Of a stretch of 64,000 bases of DNA, positions 1 through 8,392 are shown in pieces. The translations under genes and the position numbers were made by a program. The notes under the pieces were generated by a model, which was given only the letters and a program-made list of their open reading frames with translations, had not been told where the DNA came from and made no database searches. Numbering within the stretch: the first letter of the stretch is position 1; each line of letters starts with the position of its first letter. Origin of the DNA: QYOJ01 sp043810345 (lineage in GTDB: Bacteria > Bacteroidota > Bacteroidia > Bacteroidales > FEN-979); the NCBI GenBank assembly GCA_043810345.1, contig JBDROF010000043.1, positions 1 to 64,000 on the forward strand, read 5' to 3'.

Positions 1-2
1 AT

Positions 3-149
3 GAGCTGAATAAAGCTTACCTTAAGGCAGGAATAACCATTGGACGGACTCATCCGCAATTGGAGGAAAATTTGAAAGCAGTTTCCATTTGGAAAAATTA
101 TAACTCCAGGTTGAATATCAGACGTCGCTGCTGGAGCCTCGATATCTAG
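3..149 (+). CDS. 3' end of an unidentified protein (partial)
   Basis: An open frame enters from the left edge and ends at TAG 147-149, giving 48 residues that begin ELNKAYLKAGITIG and end in a basic RRRCWSLDI tail. The composition looks protein-like and it is followed 45 nt later by a same-strand radical SAM gene, so the two could be cotranscribed. I do not recognise the family from this short tail. It could also be a chance open frame, since only 49 codons are visible. Confidence 0.4.
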   Translation, partial: ELNKAYLKAGITIGRTHPQLEENLKAVSIWKNYNSRLNIRRRCWSLDI

Positions 150-194
150 AATAGTTATCATGCTTGAAAACGTGTTAAAAATAATTGGAGAACT

Positions 195-1559
195 ATGAGG
201 ATACTCCTTGTTTCACCCTGCTTGAAAAGTGAAATCCGGCCAAATCAGTTTGCCATTCCCCATATGACGCTGTCGTTAATTGCGGCCATGACTCCCACTG
301 AACATGAAGTAATGGTTTGTGAAGAGGTATATGGGGATATCATTGACTATGATGGAGATTACGACCTTATCGGGATCTCGTTGATGAGTCAAACCTGCCT
401 GAGAGGGTATGAAATTGCCAATGAGTTCAAGAAACGTGAAAAAACGGTTATATTTGGAGGAATACATGCTTCAGCAAGGCCGGAAGAGGCACTACGATAT
501 GGGGATGCCGTCGTGATAGGAGAAGCGGATGGCGGACTTTGGCCGCAGTTATTATCCGATGTCAAAAACAAAAAACTAAAACCTTTTTATAAACTTGATA
601 ACTTACCCGACCTGCAGGAATATATTCCTCCCAGAAGGGACCTGATTAAATGTACATCCGGAAGCTTGGAAATTGCCCCGATTGAAGCCACCAGGGGATG
701 CCCGTACAACTGCGACTTTTGCTCCGTATCCAGAGTTTTCGGAATAAAACAGAGACATAAGATCATACGCAATATCATAATGGATGCTGAGTCGTGCCCT
801 CAGAAGCACCTTTTCTTTGTGGATGATAATATTGCATTGGACAGGAAGTTTGCTATAAGGCTTTTCACCGAAATGATTCCTTTAAACAAGATTTGGGTTG
901 GACAGACTTCGATCAAATTGTCCAATGATGAAGAGTTGATGAAACTGGCTTACAAGTCGGGGTGCCGGGGTTTGCTCATCGGTTTTGAGTCAATGACAGA
1001 AGCCGGGATAAACAGCTATCGAAAAACATTAAAAACGGTTGAAAAGAATATAATTGCAATAAAGAAGCTTAGAAATAATGGTATTCTTACCATGGCCTCC
1101 GTTGTTTTTGGCCTTGATTCTGACACGGAAGCAGTTTTTGATATCACCCATGATTTTCTATTGAAATCGAAACCTGCCTTTCTCCAAGCATGTCTGATGA
1201 CACCTTACCCTGGTACACAGGTGTTTGAACATCTTAAAAGCGAAGGAAGGATTTTAACCGATGACTGGAGTAAATATGATACCAAAAAGGTCGTTGTGTC
1301 TCCCAAAAATATCTCTACTGAAAGGCTGGAGCAGGGCTATGCAGAGATAAGAAAATCCACCTACACAATGAGTTCTATTTTTAACCGTGCCTTACCTCAT
1401 ATCCTAATGGGTATTCCAGAAACCCTTTTGTACTTTTCTTTAAATATTGGAGCCCGTATCACCTATAAAAAAAGTGATAAAACCAATATTTACAGGAACC
1501 CCGGTGATCTCCCAATCGATTTTGATACCGCGAAGTACATAAAACCATTTAAAAAGTAA
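195..1559 (+). CDS. B12-binding-domain radical SAM protein
   Basis: A 454-residue protein. Residues 1-130 resemble a cobalamin-binding Rossmann domain (MRILLVSPCL start, FGGIHASARPEE near 87-98, GEAD near 109). The radical SAM cluster motif follows as C169-x3-C173-x2-C176 in RGCPYNCDFCSV. The C-terminal part carries TPYPGTQVFEHLKSEGRI and a DDWSKYD segment typical of COG1032-type enzymes that often methylate or rearrange lipids, peptides or cofactors. The substrate cannot be read from the sequence. GGAG lies about 8 nt before the ATG, an unusually good ribosome site for this phylum. Family assignment is secure; function is open. Confidence 0.9.
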   Translation: MRILLVSPCLKSEIRPNQFAIPHMTLSLIAAMTPTEHEVMVCEEVYGDIIDYDGDYDLIGISLMSQTCLRGYEIANEFKKREKTVIFGGIHASARPEEALRYGDAVVIGEADGGLWPQLLSDVKNKKLKPFYKLDNLPDLQEYIPPRRDLIKCTSGSLEIAPIEATRGCPYNCDFCSVSRVFGIKQRHKIIRNIIMDAESCPQKHLFFVDDNIALDRKFAIRLFTEMIPLNKIWVGQTSIKLSNDEELMKLAYKSGCRGLLIGFESMTEAGINSYRKTLKTVEKNIIAIKKLRNNGILTMASVVFGLDSDTEAVFDITHDFLLKSKPAFLQACLMTPYPGTQVFEHLKSEGRILTDDWSKYDTKKVVVSPKNISTERLEQGYAEIRKSTYTMSSIFNRALPHILMGIPETLLYFSLNIGARITYKKSDKTNIYRNPGDLPIDFDTAKYIKPFKK

Positions 1560-1588
1560 ATGGGAAATCATGAGTGGGGAGTTTTTCC

Positions 1589-2083
1589 TCAATGAACTGA
1601 AAGTATGATATCCTTTTCATCGGAATTGCGTTTTGCATTGTGCATCAGGTACATCGAAAGGTAATAAGCTCCGATAGTCAAAGGTATACCAAGGATCAGT
1701 CCACCGAGAAGGAGGCTGTAGAAAATGGAGATGTTTCCACAAAAGATATCCAACAGGGCTTTCACACTGACTTTTTCAGGATAAGAAAAGTCGATTTGGG
1801 CTCCCAGCACTTGTTTCCCCACCAGAAAAGAAAATCCATAAAAGAGGGGTGCCGTTAAGATGTTAATGTGGTACACCCCGATTACGGCTGCAACCTTGCT
1901 CCATTTAAACACTTTGGTGAAGAGCAGGGCAATGAAAACCTTGATCCCTACAAAAGGGGTGGTTGCCAGGAAAACTCCAAATGCATACCCCAGGCAGATC
2001 TTCTTCGGGTCTGACTTTATTTGAACCAGTTTTTCTTTTAAAATAGTCAGCCATTTAACCGTTTTTTCCTTAATTGGTGACAT
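1589..2083 (-). CDS. DUF2062 domain membrane protein
   Basis: About 164 residues from the chosen start MSPIKEK. The sequence contains GYAFGVFLATTPFVGIK and several hydrophobic segments (two near residues 40-100, one near 120-150), as in DUF2062 proteins, small inner-membrane proteins of unknown function. The ATG overlaps the stop of the upstream START-domain gene by 14 nt, which implies translational coupling. An alternative upstream start (MMKLKK, 2125) lies inside that gene and is less likely. Confidence 0.8.
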   Translation of the reverse strand: MSPIKEKTVKWLTILKEKLVQIKSDPKKICLGYAFGVFLATTPFVGIKVFIALLFTKVFKWSKVAAVIGVYHINILTAPLFYGFSFLVGKQVLGAQIDFSYPEKVSVKALLDIFCGNISIFYSLLLGGLILGIPLTIGAYYLSMYLMHNAKRNSDEKDIILSVH

Positions 2084-2762
2084 AATCAATATTTTTTTCT
2101 GAAACAGTTTTTTTAACTTCATCATGAAATGCTGCCATTGTCTTTAACAGATTGTTCTGTATAATTGGATCGGTAATCCATCGGGGAAATGAAGGCTTCT
2201 GGTTGGAAAACATACTATATTCAACCTTTACCTTATTATGTCCAAGGTTCGTGATGATCCAGGACCCCTCCATGTGTGGGATTCTGGTAACCCCTTCAAA
2301 ATGTCTGATGTATGAAGGAGTGCCTGTTAACCGGATCATGGTTTTTCCACCCGGAGGATCCTCACTTACCTCATATTTTATGATGCAGTCCTGGTTATTG
2401 AGCGGCCAGGGAATAGAGAACTGAACATAAGAATACCATTGGCTGGAATCAATCGTCTTTACCCGGTAATAATCTTTGGTCCCATTCATCCATTTTGTGA
2501 AAGACCTGTCATTACGAAGCACGGATAACACCGTTGCAATGGTTCCTTTCATGACTAATTCAGATTTTATCTGCCTGGCAGAACGGCTTTCGGTGACCGG
2601 AATCCAGCGGGTAAAAATTTGGATACCGGAAACATCCTTCACGAGTACGAATCCCGGATCGTTGTCATTATCTACCTTTTCTGCGACATTTTTACCGGTT
2701 GCATTGTTCCATAATAATGTGCTTAAGAGAAGCATCATCAGCAATAGATTGTTTGTTTTCAT
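2070..2762 (-). CDS. START/SRPBCC lipid-binding-like secreted protein
   Basis: The start MKTNNLLLMMLLLSTLLWNN gives a clear signal peptide and a protein of 230 residues; a longer open frame to 2873 would put basic and aromatic residues before it and is rejected. The mature part (VKDVSGIQIFTRWIPVTES, KWMNGTKDYYRVK, DCIIKYEVSEDPPGG, GSWIITNLGHNKVKVEYSM) follows the pattern of bacterial START-domain proteins, hydrophobic-ligand binders of the SRPBCC fold. It is probably periplasmic. It is coupled to the DUF2062 gene by a 14-nt overlap. The ligand is unknown. Confidence 0.85.
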   Translation of the reverse strand: MKTNNLLLMMLLLSTLLWNNATGKNVAEKVDNDNDPGFVLVKDVSGIQIFTRWIPVTESRSARQIKSELVMKGTIATVLSVLRNDRSFTKWMNGTKDYYRVKTIDSSQWYSYVQFSIPWPLNNQDCIIKYEVSEDPPGGKTMIRLTGTPSYIRHFEGVTRIPHMEGSWIITNLGHNKVKVEYSMFSNQKPSFPRWITDPIIQNNLLKTMAAFHDEVKKTVSEKNIDYVTN

Positions 2763-2791
2763 GGCATCTGTGGTTTTAATAGTTAATGAAA

Positions 2792-2799
2792 CAAATGTA
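2792..2799 (-). promoter_or_regulatory. candidate -7 element upstream of the START-domain gene
   Basis: On the minus strand the bases read TACATTTG, a full match to the Bacteroidota -7 consensus TAnnTTTG, 30 nt before the start codon at 2762. No clear -33 TTG lies at the usual distance, so support is partial. Confidence 0.35.
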
Positions 2800-3214
2800 T
2801 GGTCAGTGAAACCGTGGAGGAAATTGATAATCGCGAAAGCCTTTTCCTGTTCCTTAAAAATTCTGCAGAACATACCTCATCCCGGTAAAAAACCGGTGAG
2901 TTTGGTGTAAAATGCCATTTTGAAGAGCCGAAAGAGGAATATTCGGAAACGATGCAAAATTCAAATGAGCGATTATCGGAATGTCAGAATAATGACGTTT
3001 CTGATTTCCTGTAGTATAAAAAATTAGCACAAATAGCAAATCCCGGATTAATTTTTATGATTTTCTGCAAATCCTGTGTCGTTTTCCGTTCTTACTAGAC
3101 AAAAAAACGGTCAATTCAGGTTTCCTTGGTTTAAACAGCTCAAAATCCCTGAATTTCCACAAACCGTTCCGGAGTGGTAGTAGTAATCCATTTCATTACA
3201 GGTATTTCCAATTG

Positions 3215-3222
3215 TATGTTTG
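3215..3222 (+). promoter_or_regulatory. candidate -7 element for the SDR gene
   Basis: TATGTTTG matches TAnnTTTG and lies 29 nt before the ATG at 3252. A clear -33 TTG is not visible, so this rests on the -7 match and position alone. Confidence 0.35.
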
Positions 3223-3251
3223 CTGTGATTTGTTACGAATAACAAGAAATC

Positions 3252-4052
3252 ATGGAAAACAACCGACCGACTGCCTTCATTACCGGAGCCACGAGTGGTA
3301 TCGGAAAAGAGTTTGCCTGCAGGTTCGCCAAAAAAGGGTATAATTTGATTATAACAGGCAGACGTAAATTGGAATTGAAAAAAGTTGCCAAATCGATTTC
3401 AACTGATTACAGGGTCGACGTAAAGGTTATTATCGGGGATCTGGCTGACCAGCGGTACCGCCAGGAACTTTGCAACAGAATAGAAGAAGCAGGCGATATC
3501 GATGCACTGGTGAACAATGCCGGGTTCGGGATCGATCAATCTTTTTACACCATAGGCATTGATGAGATCCGGTCGATGATCTTAACACATACCCTGGCCA
3601 CCGTTGAATTAATTCATGCCGTTCTGCCCGGAATGATTGAACGGAGAAGGGGAACGATCATTAATGTTTCTTCACTCGGTGCATTCATACCGGGATTGAC
3701 CCGGAGCTTATACCTGGGGACAAAATCATTCGTCCATTATTTCACCGAAGCCCTCAGCACAGAGGTCGGACCATTGGGAATAAAGATCCAGAGTCTTTGT
3801 CCGGGAATAACCCGATCAGATTTCCACCGGAACACATGTAATGAAAAATTGGAGAAAAAACTGCGACTTATACCCTTTATGAGTCCAAAAGAGGTTGTCA
3901 ACACATCATTGATGTCCATGGAAAGGGGACGGATCTTCTGCATCCCGGGAGCCATTAACAAATTGTTTTATTTTATTGCAAAAGTTCTTCCTGTCAGGGT
4001 ATTGATGCAAATAGCCGGATTTCATCGGGCCCCAGACCTCCCTATTGGCTAG
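3252..4052 (+). CDS. SDR family NAD(P)-dependent oxidoreductase
   Basis: A 266-residue classical short-chain dehydrogenase. The nucleotide-binding motif TGATSGIG is at residues 11-18, NNAG at 88-91, and the catalytic set is S141, Y154 and K158 (YLGTK). GRR near 36-38 after the second strand favours NADP(H). The C-terminal part (SMERGRIFCIPG, LPVRVLMQIAG) resembles DltE/YqjQ-type SDRs acting on hydrophobic carbonyl substrates. The substrate is unknown. The gene ends just before an ABC ATPase remnant, so its original downstream context may have been lost. Confidence 0.9.
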   Translation: MENNRPTAFITGATSGIGKEFACRFAKKGYNLIITGRRKLELKKVAKSISTDYRVDVKVIIGDLADQRYRQELCNRIEEAGDIDALVNNAGFGIDQSFYTIGIDEIRSMILTHTLATVELIHAVLPGMIERRRGTIINVSSLGAFIPGLTRSLYLGTKSFVHYFTEALSTEVGPLGIKIQSLCPGITRSDFHRNTCNEKLEKKLRLIPFMSPKEVVNTSLMSMERGRIFCIPGAINKLFYFIAKVLPVRVLMQIAGFHRAPDLPIG

Positions 4053-4064
4053 TTTTGGGAATAG

Positions 4065-4439
4065 CGAACCGATTCTCAAAGAAAAATTATTAATAATGCA
4101 AAAAAGAAAGAGGCCAATCTTCGGGCAATTCAACTGCTTGAAAGGTTTGGCATTGGCCATCTGGCAAAGGCCTGTCCGCGAACCATGAGCCAGGGAGAGA
4201 AGCAGCGTGTAGCCGTTGCACGTGCCTTAGCCAACAATGCAACGTTGATCATTGCTGATGAACCTACCGGCAGTTTGGCCACCGGGCAGGGTATGAATAT
4301 CGTGAGCCTGCTGAGGGATTCAGCAATAACCGAAAACCGCTGCATCATCATCGCCAGCCACGACCAGCGTATTGCCGGTTATGCCGACCGTGTATTCTAT
4401 CTAAAGGATGGCGAGCTTTCAAAAAAAGGTGAAAAGTGA
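4065..4439 (+). pseudogene. ABC transporter ATPase remnant (LolD/MacB type), 5' part missing
   Basis: The frame is open from 4065 (after TAG 4062-4064) and reads AIQLLERFGIGHLAKACPRT, then the signature MSQGEKQRVAVARALAN, the Walker B segment LIIADEPTGSL, and the switch region IIIASHDQRI. It therefore matches the C-terminal half of a LolD/MacB-like ATPase. The N-terminal half with Walker A and Q-loop is absent, and no start codon precedes the signature except ATG 4185 inside it. It cannot bind ATP normally and is most simply a deletion remnant. Its 3' end overlaps the convergent acyltransferase by 21 nt. Confidence 0.8.
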
Positions 4440-5162
4440 CGCGTCACATGCGCCCGTTTTGCTCAGTGAATTATAATCCTTCCATTGCTCCAGGTGGGAC
4501 TGGATGTAATCAATGACCGTCTGATGCTCTTTTTTCCCCGAGCCTGTAACCGGGAATGGTTTACCGAAAGCTATATGGATGGGTTTTTGACGTTGGATGG
4601 GTCCAAGATATTTAGTGTACTTGCCGTTCCCCCAGAAATCGGTTTTTATTGCTACCGGAATTACCGGAATACCGGCACGGACGGCGAGTTTTATCCCAAG
4701 TGAATTGAACTCCTCAGGAATGAATTCCGTCCGGCGAGTATGCTGAGGGAAAATAAGTACCGAGATTCCCTTGGATATCCTCTCCAATCCCTGTTCCATC
4801 ACCATCCTGAAATCTTCCCTCGGATTGCTCCGGCTTAACACGATTGGATTCCGTGAACGCATCACCGCACCGAAAACCCAATGGTTGACCAGGGCATCCT
4901 TAACAATAAAGGTGACATCCTTTAACGGTTGTATGATTCCGGGAAAGATCATGGTTTCAAGCGTACTCATGTGGTTGCTGATGAATACCACCGGTCCCTG
5001 GCTGTTCCTGATATTTTCCAACCCACTGATTTGGAAACGTCCTCCGCAACCCTCGATAAGTCTGAAAACATCATGGGAGGAGGACACCCAATAGGCAGTA
5101 TCATAAAGACCCTTTATGGCAGCGCTGCGGGTTGAAAAACAAAGAACGACGTACCGGCTCAT
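4419..5162 (-). CDS. lysophospholipid (1-acylglycerol-3-phosphate) acyltransferase-like protein
   Basis: From the start MSRYVVLCFSTRSAA the protein has 247 residues, the usual size for PlsC-like acyltransferases; a longer frame to 5282 adds about 40 residues of poor character. The motif I block reads ISNHMSTLETMIFPG, so the catalytic pair is H-x4-E rather than the common H-x4-D. Further blocks are ARSRNPIVLSRSN-like (MRSRNPIVLSRSN), VLIFPQHTRRT (motif III-like) and GIPVIPVAIKTDFWG (motif IV-like). It probably acylates a membrane lipid on the cytoplasmic face. Substrate unknown. Confidence 0.82.
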   Translation of the reverse strand: MSRYVVLCFSTRSAAIKGLYDTAYWVSSSHDVFRLIEGCGGRFQISGLENIRNSQGPVVFISNHMSTLETMIFPGIIQPLKDVTFIVKDALVNHWVFGAVMRSRNPIVLSRSNPREDFRMVMEQGLERISKGISVLIFPQHTRRTEFIPEEFNSLGIKLAVRAGIPVIPVAIKTDFWGNGKYTKYLGPIQRQKPIHIAFGKPFPVTGSGKKEHQTVIDYIQSHLEQWKDYNSLSKTGACDASLFTFF

Positions 5163-5428
5163 GAAATAGATTCGTGTATTCAATGCAAGCCGGTCATACA
5201 GATGACGGTGGGTATTCCCTGGGGTACAATAACCGTCGGAAGTCAACAAAAATTGAGTTATTTCATCTTTTTCTTCCTTCATCTCAGTCGCAGAACATTG
5301 CCAAAAATACTAAAATTTCAAGGATTGGTGAGGGCATCAGAAAACTACCCGGAATACACAGGTTTAACAGATCTTTCCAAGAGGGTGTAACAGGTATTAT
5401 CCGGTTTATAGAGAAGGAATTTCCAAAG

Positions 5429-5593
5429 ATGAATCAGAAAAACCAATCCAATTCCGATAAAATCTTAACCGTTGAAGAAGTCGCTCAGATTTTAAAAGTT
5501 ACACCCCAAACCGTTTACAAACTGATTAAGAAGGGTAAGATGCAGGAACCCGTATTTACTTCTCAGGCAAGGGGTGTACATAAATTAGAGTAG
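5429..5593 (+). CDS. small HTH (excisionase/MerR-like) protein, probably clipped
   Basis: From ATG 5429 the frame gives 54 residues containing ILTVEEVAQILKVTPQTVYKL, the helix-turn-helix of the HTH_17/excisionase family. The family normally continues with a wing such as a VGR-W-R segment and a short helix; here the sequence after KKGKM does not match and ends at TAG. It may be a frame-damaged fragment. It lies near a recombinase remnant, consistent with former mobile DNA. A short functional regulator remains possible. Confidence 0.5.
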   Translation: MNQKNQSNSDKILTVEEVAQILKVTPQTVYKLIKKGKMQEPVFTSQARGVHKLE

Positions 5594-5740
5594 CGTTGTC
5601 GAAAAACTAAAAAAGAATAACTTTACAGGCACAAAAAGCCATTGACCGTTCTTTACAATTTTGTCCTCAGAAAATCCCTCTCAACAGAGGAGGGGTCAGT
5701 AAGGCCGGAATAGACAAAAGGAGAAATATAAAATAGAAGC

Positions 5741-6154
5741 ATGAAAAACCTGATAGTATTTATACTTATCATTTGTCCCATTCTGATTTGTTCATGCAAG
5801 CGGGACAAGATTATCATTTGTACAGAAGAGTATAGTATGCTGACGGTTTCGATTAAGGATACAGCATCAAACCCCGTCATCCTGAGTCAATATTTTGTTA
5901 AGAAAACAAGTACGGGCGAGATCATTGATTTTTCTCAAGAAGACCCCTATTTTGATAGTATTAACAGAATACAGGGAATCTATTTTGTATTTACTGACGG
6001 GAAGATGGGAATGACCTCAAAAAATGGGACTGAATTTGAGTTTCATGGAATATTGGGGACTACGGAAATAGTAAATGAAAAGTATATTATAGGTAATGAT
6101 GACTGCCATGTTATCATGCTATCTGGGAAAACTGAGATCGTTATTTCAAAATGA
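5741..6154 (+). CDS. hypothetical lipoprotein
   Basis: A 137-residue protein with a lipoprotein signal MKNLIVFILIICPILICSC and mature Cys at about residue 19, followed by KRD. The rest (EEYSMLTVSIKDTASNPV, EFEFHGILGTTEIV) is rich in short beta-type segments. I do not recognise a family. It is an intact-looking frame in an area of broken genes and has no operon partner on its strand. Confidence 0.65.
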   Translation: MKNLIVFILIICPILICSCKRDKIIICTEEYSMLTVSIKDTASNPVILSQYFVKKTSTGEIIDFSQEDPYFDSINRIQGIYFVFTDGKMGMTSKNGTEFEFHGILGTTEIVNEKYIIGNDDCHVIMLSGKTEIVISK

Positions 6155-6165
6155 ATGATGGATTG

Positions 6166-6429
6166 TCACCTTTTTACCCTCCTGATCTCCTCCGATTCCA
6201 CTTTCTGATCCAGTTGCCCGATCCCACTCTCGCAATTTGGTTGCAGGTCGATGATCTTCATCTTGTTACTGACGTACCCATGATACCGAAATTCATTGAT
6301 GAACCCCAGTTCTGGTCTCACTGTACAATCTGCTAACCACCATTTCGAGAGACCTTCTTGAGTGGTAATCACTTTGAAAACGTTTTCTGGCGAGGATTTT
6401 ATTAGTATTTGGTGGAAGATGGTTTCCAT
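6166..6429 (-). pseudogene. truncated SRPBCC (AHSA1-like) protein
   Basis: The first 60 residues (IFHQILIKSSPENVFKVITT, GLSKWWL, INEFRYHGYVSNKMKIIDL) match the start of AHSA1/SRPBCC proteins of about 140 residues. After QPN the expected WEC-type strand and the C-terminal helix are missing, and the frame ends after 87 residues in a charged, unrelated tail. This points to a frameshift or deletion. The gene follows the equally damaged Fe-S protein on the same strand. Confidence 0.65.
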
Positions 6430-6438
6430 TGATGTCTA

Positions 6439-6909
6439 TTACTTCTTTCCTGTCCTCCAAGGGCAAACCTTCCGACATTCATTACAAGTGTAAATATCCC
6501 ACCCTCTTGCATGCTGGGGACAGGAAATCTCCCTAAAGGCAGCATGTCGAAGGGAGATGATCCCCATCCCATGTTTATTCTCAGCATCCCAGTAAAGATA
6601 AGGAACATCCGTTGGTACTGGAACTGTATGGATGTTTTGTTGTTCGAGATGGGAACATAGATTCAGTCCGATCTGATCCAGTGCAGAATAGAGGAGGTAT
6701 GCGGTATGGGAATAGGGAACTGGATTCTCTGCAATGATTACATCAGAGGGCAATCGCTTGAGAAAAACAACAACAGACTTACATTTTGAATAGACATCTG
6801 TTGGGAGAAACCCTGACGGAGCAGAAGAAAATCTATCGATGCTGGCAATCCTGCATTTGTCGGCACCAAGATTGAGGGCAATTGATCTTATTTCTTCTGA
6901 GGAGAGCAT
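6439..6909 (-). pseudogene. epoxyqueuosine-reductase-like Fe-S protein with internal deletion
   Basis: The 156-residue frame starts like QueG-related proteins (LGADKCRIASIDRF, CKSVVVFLKRLP, NPVPYSHTAYLLYSALDQIG). At IISLRHAAF it jumps to CPQHARGWDIYTCNECRKVCP, so only one 4Fe-4S-type motif (C-x2-C-x3-CP) remains, and the middle GKNTLLI-type segment of about 60 residues is absent. The family is usually 230-300 residues or more. A deletion derivative of a once functional protein is the best reading; a minimal redox protein is less likely. Confidence 0.65.
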
Positions 6910-6926
6910 GAAATAAAAGATGGGTT

Positions 6927-7217
6927 TTATTTCACTTTCACCTTGGATTTTACCTCACCAATGAACTCCTTGGCTGGTTTAAAAGCTGGAACCATATGAG
7001 CTGGAATTTTTACTGCTGTGTTTTTTGTGATATTCCTCCCGATCTTCTCAGCTCTTTTCTTCAGGAGGAATGTTCCGAAGCCACGGAGATAGATATTTTC
7101 ACCTTTCGCCATTGAGGTCTTGATGGTTGCCATAATGGCTTCAACAGTTGCTTCTACAACAACCTTTTCGATTCCTGTATTTTTTACGATTTCAGTTACT
7201 ATTTCAGCTTTTGTCAT
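6927..7217 (-). CDS. HU family DNA-binding protein
   Basis: 96 residues in full HU/IHF form: MTKAEIVTEIVKNTG start, KGENIYLRGFGTFLLKKRAEK beta-arm base, GRNITKNTAVKIPAH arm and PAFKPAKEF C-terminal helix, then a Lys-rich tail. It binds and bends DNA as a homo- or heterodimer in the nucleoid. It has its own upstream gap and no operon partner. This is one of few clearly intact genes between 5 and 9 kb. Confidence 0.95.
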   Translation of the reverse strand: MTKAEIVTEIVKNTGIEKVVVEATVEAIMATIKTSMAKGENIYLRGFGTFLLKKRAEKIGRNITKNTAVKIPAHMVPAFKPAKEFIGEVKSKVKVK

Positions 7218-7367
7218 ATTCTGAAAAGTTTTAGGGTTAATGTGTTGATTTCGACCCGAAATTAGGAATTATCATGATACTAAAACATGTGAAGAAGAAA
7301 TATCTTTTTCAGATCGGGGTATTTAAAGAAGTTTTGGGCTGGGCATTTAAAGAATGAGGTGGTTCTG

Positions 7368-7403
7368 GAGATGAAAAAGGGTGTTCGATGGCACCCCCTT
7401 TTC
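7368..7403 (-). terminator. intrinsic terminator after the recombinase remnant
   Basis: On the minus strand an A-rich side and GGGGGTG pair with CACCC across a short loop, then a T run follows (plus coordinates 7373-7383 pair with 7392-7403, one mismatch). It lies 18 nt past the stop at 7421, as expected for a rho-independent terminator. Confidence 0.55.
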
Positions 7404-7420
7404 AATGTCATGCATTTTTT

Positions 7421-7691
7421 TCAAGCCGCATGCTGCAATAAACGTTTCAACAGGTTCTTCAGAAAGTTTCGTTTAGTGACGTAATCCCTTGGTGGGTTGA
7501 TACCGTTTTCTAACCGGTATTGATAGACGATATCCCGTAATTTCTTGACCAATGAGTCGATTATATTCTGGTTCTCGGGTTGATTTTGTTGTTTGAAATC
7601 AATTCCGGTGGGATACCGGAACACCAATTCCCTTATTGGAATAATATAGAAATACTTTACCGTGCAATTGGACTACCTCTTTATCTTTCAT
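7421..7691 (-). pseudogene. frameshifted tyrosine recombinase N-terminus (integrase remnant)
   Basis: From ATG 7691 the frame reads MKDKEVVQLHGKVFLYYSNK and then goes out of phase. A second frame continues with VFRYPTGIDFKQQNQ and IIDSLVKKLRDIVYQYRLE before ending at 7421. Joined by one frameshift near 7630, this matches the arm-binding/SAM-like N-terminus of Bacteroidota tyrosine recombinases (a YYS...R-YPTGI strand pair followed by a long helix and a short linker). The catalytic domain is absent. It suggests an old integrated element. The family call is by pattern only. Confidence 0.5.
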
Positions 7692-7870
7692 TGTCAGCGT
7701 ATTAGAACGTGGACACGAAAGTAAGGAACATGGGTGGTCAAAAAAAACTGGAGGTCAAATTACCTGAGAATATTTCACTTTTTGATGGAAAGTTAAAGAT
7801 TTATAAGTTAAGTCCCCGTAAACATTAGAATGAACTCTCTTTTGTTCTGTACTTTTGTTAAAAAAATGAT

Positions 7871-8392
7871 ATGGGTAGAAACAGGGAGTCCTACTATTTT
7901 TCTAAACTCGGCGAACACTTTCCAGAATTGACCAATGGTGAAGTTATTCATTTATCAAATCCAGATGACCCACCCGATTTTTTAGTCAAACAAAAAGATA
8001 TTGTTTTAGGGATAGAAATTACTGAATTGATGAATATTTTACCGGGTGAGTATGATCTACAACAACAATTAAAGTTTCTTCAAGAAATTGTCGATTCAAC
8101 AAAAGACAAATTTGAGAAAGGAAATGATAGACTTTTAATGGTGGAGTTTCTTTTTCATGATCACATTAAACTGAGAAGGTCAGAAATTGATAATTATTCA
8201 AATACATTATCCGAATACATAGTTAAAAAAATTGAGGGTAAGAAACTTAAGAAGGATGAAGTTACCCAATTAGGTTCTGACTACCCTTATTATGTTCGGA
8301 AAATATTGGTAAGAAGAATAAATCCACCAGAAAATCCGGAGATTTGGAGTAAAGATGGGTGGTCCATTCAAAAAACCATTAGACAAGTCTAG
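7871..8392 (+). CDS. orphan PD-(D/E)XK-like protein
   Basis: 173 residues. The segment DPPDFLVKQKDIVLGIEITEL has the spacing of a PD-(D/E)XK nuclease core (P-D-F, then a hydrophobic strand ending G-I-E-I-T), with Thr instead of Lys at the last position. The rest is helical and charged (QQQLKFLQEIVDSTKDKFEKG). It ends at WSIQKTIRQV, shorter than related families that carry a further C-terminal helix, so it may be truncated. A/T-rich composition and broken neighbours suggest transfer. Function unknown; restriction- or repair-related DNA cutting is only a guess. Confidence 0.55.
   Translation: MGRNRESYYFSKLGEHFPELTNGEVIHLSNPDDPPDFLVKQKDIVLGIEITELMNILPGEYDLQQQLKFLQEIVDSTKDKFEKGNDRLLMVEFLFHDHIKLRRSEIDNYSNTLSEYIVKKIEGKKLKKDEVTQLGSDYPYYVRKILVRRINPPENPEIWSKDGWSIQKTIRQV

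Larger units (their letters stand above)
2763..3251. other. gene-free divergent intergenic region
   Basis: This 489-bp gap separates the minus-strand START gene from the plus-strand SDR gene. I see no convincing gene, repeat or RNA here. It holds the candidate -7 elements for both flanking genes; the rest is A/T-rich and unremarkable. Confidence 0.5.

Noticed and set aside
6911..6931. A/T-only hairpin at the HU stop as terminator
   Set aside because: Eight A/T pairs overlapping the stop codon are too weak to support a call.
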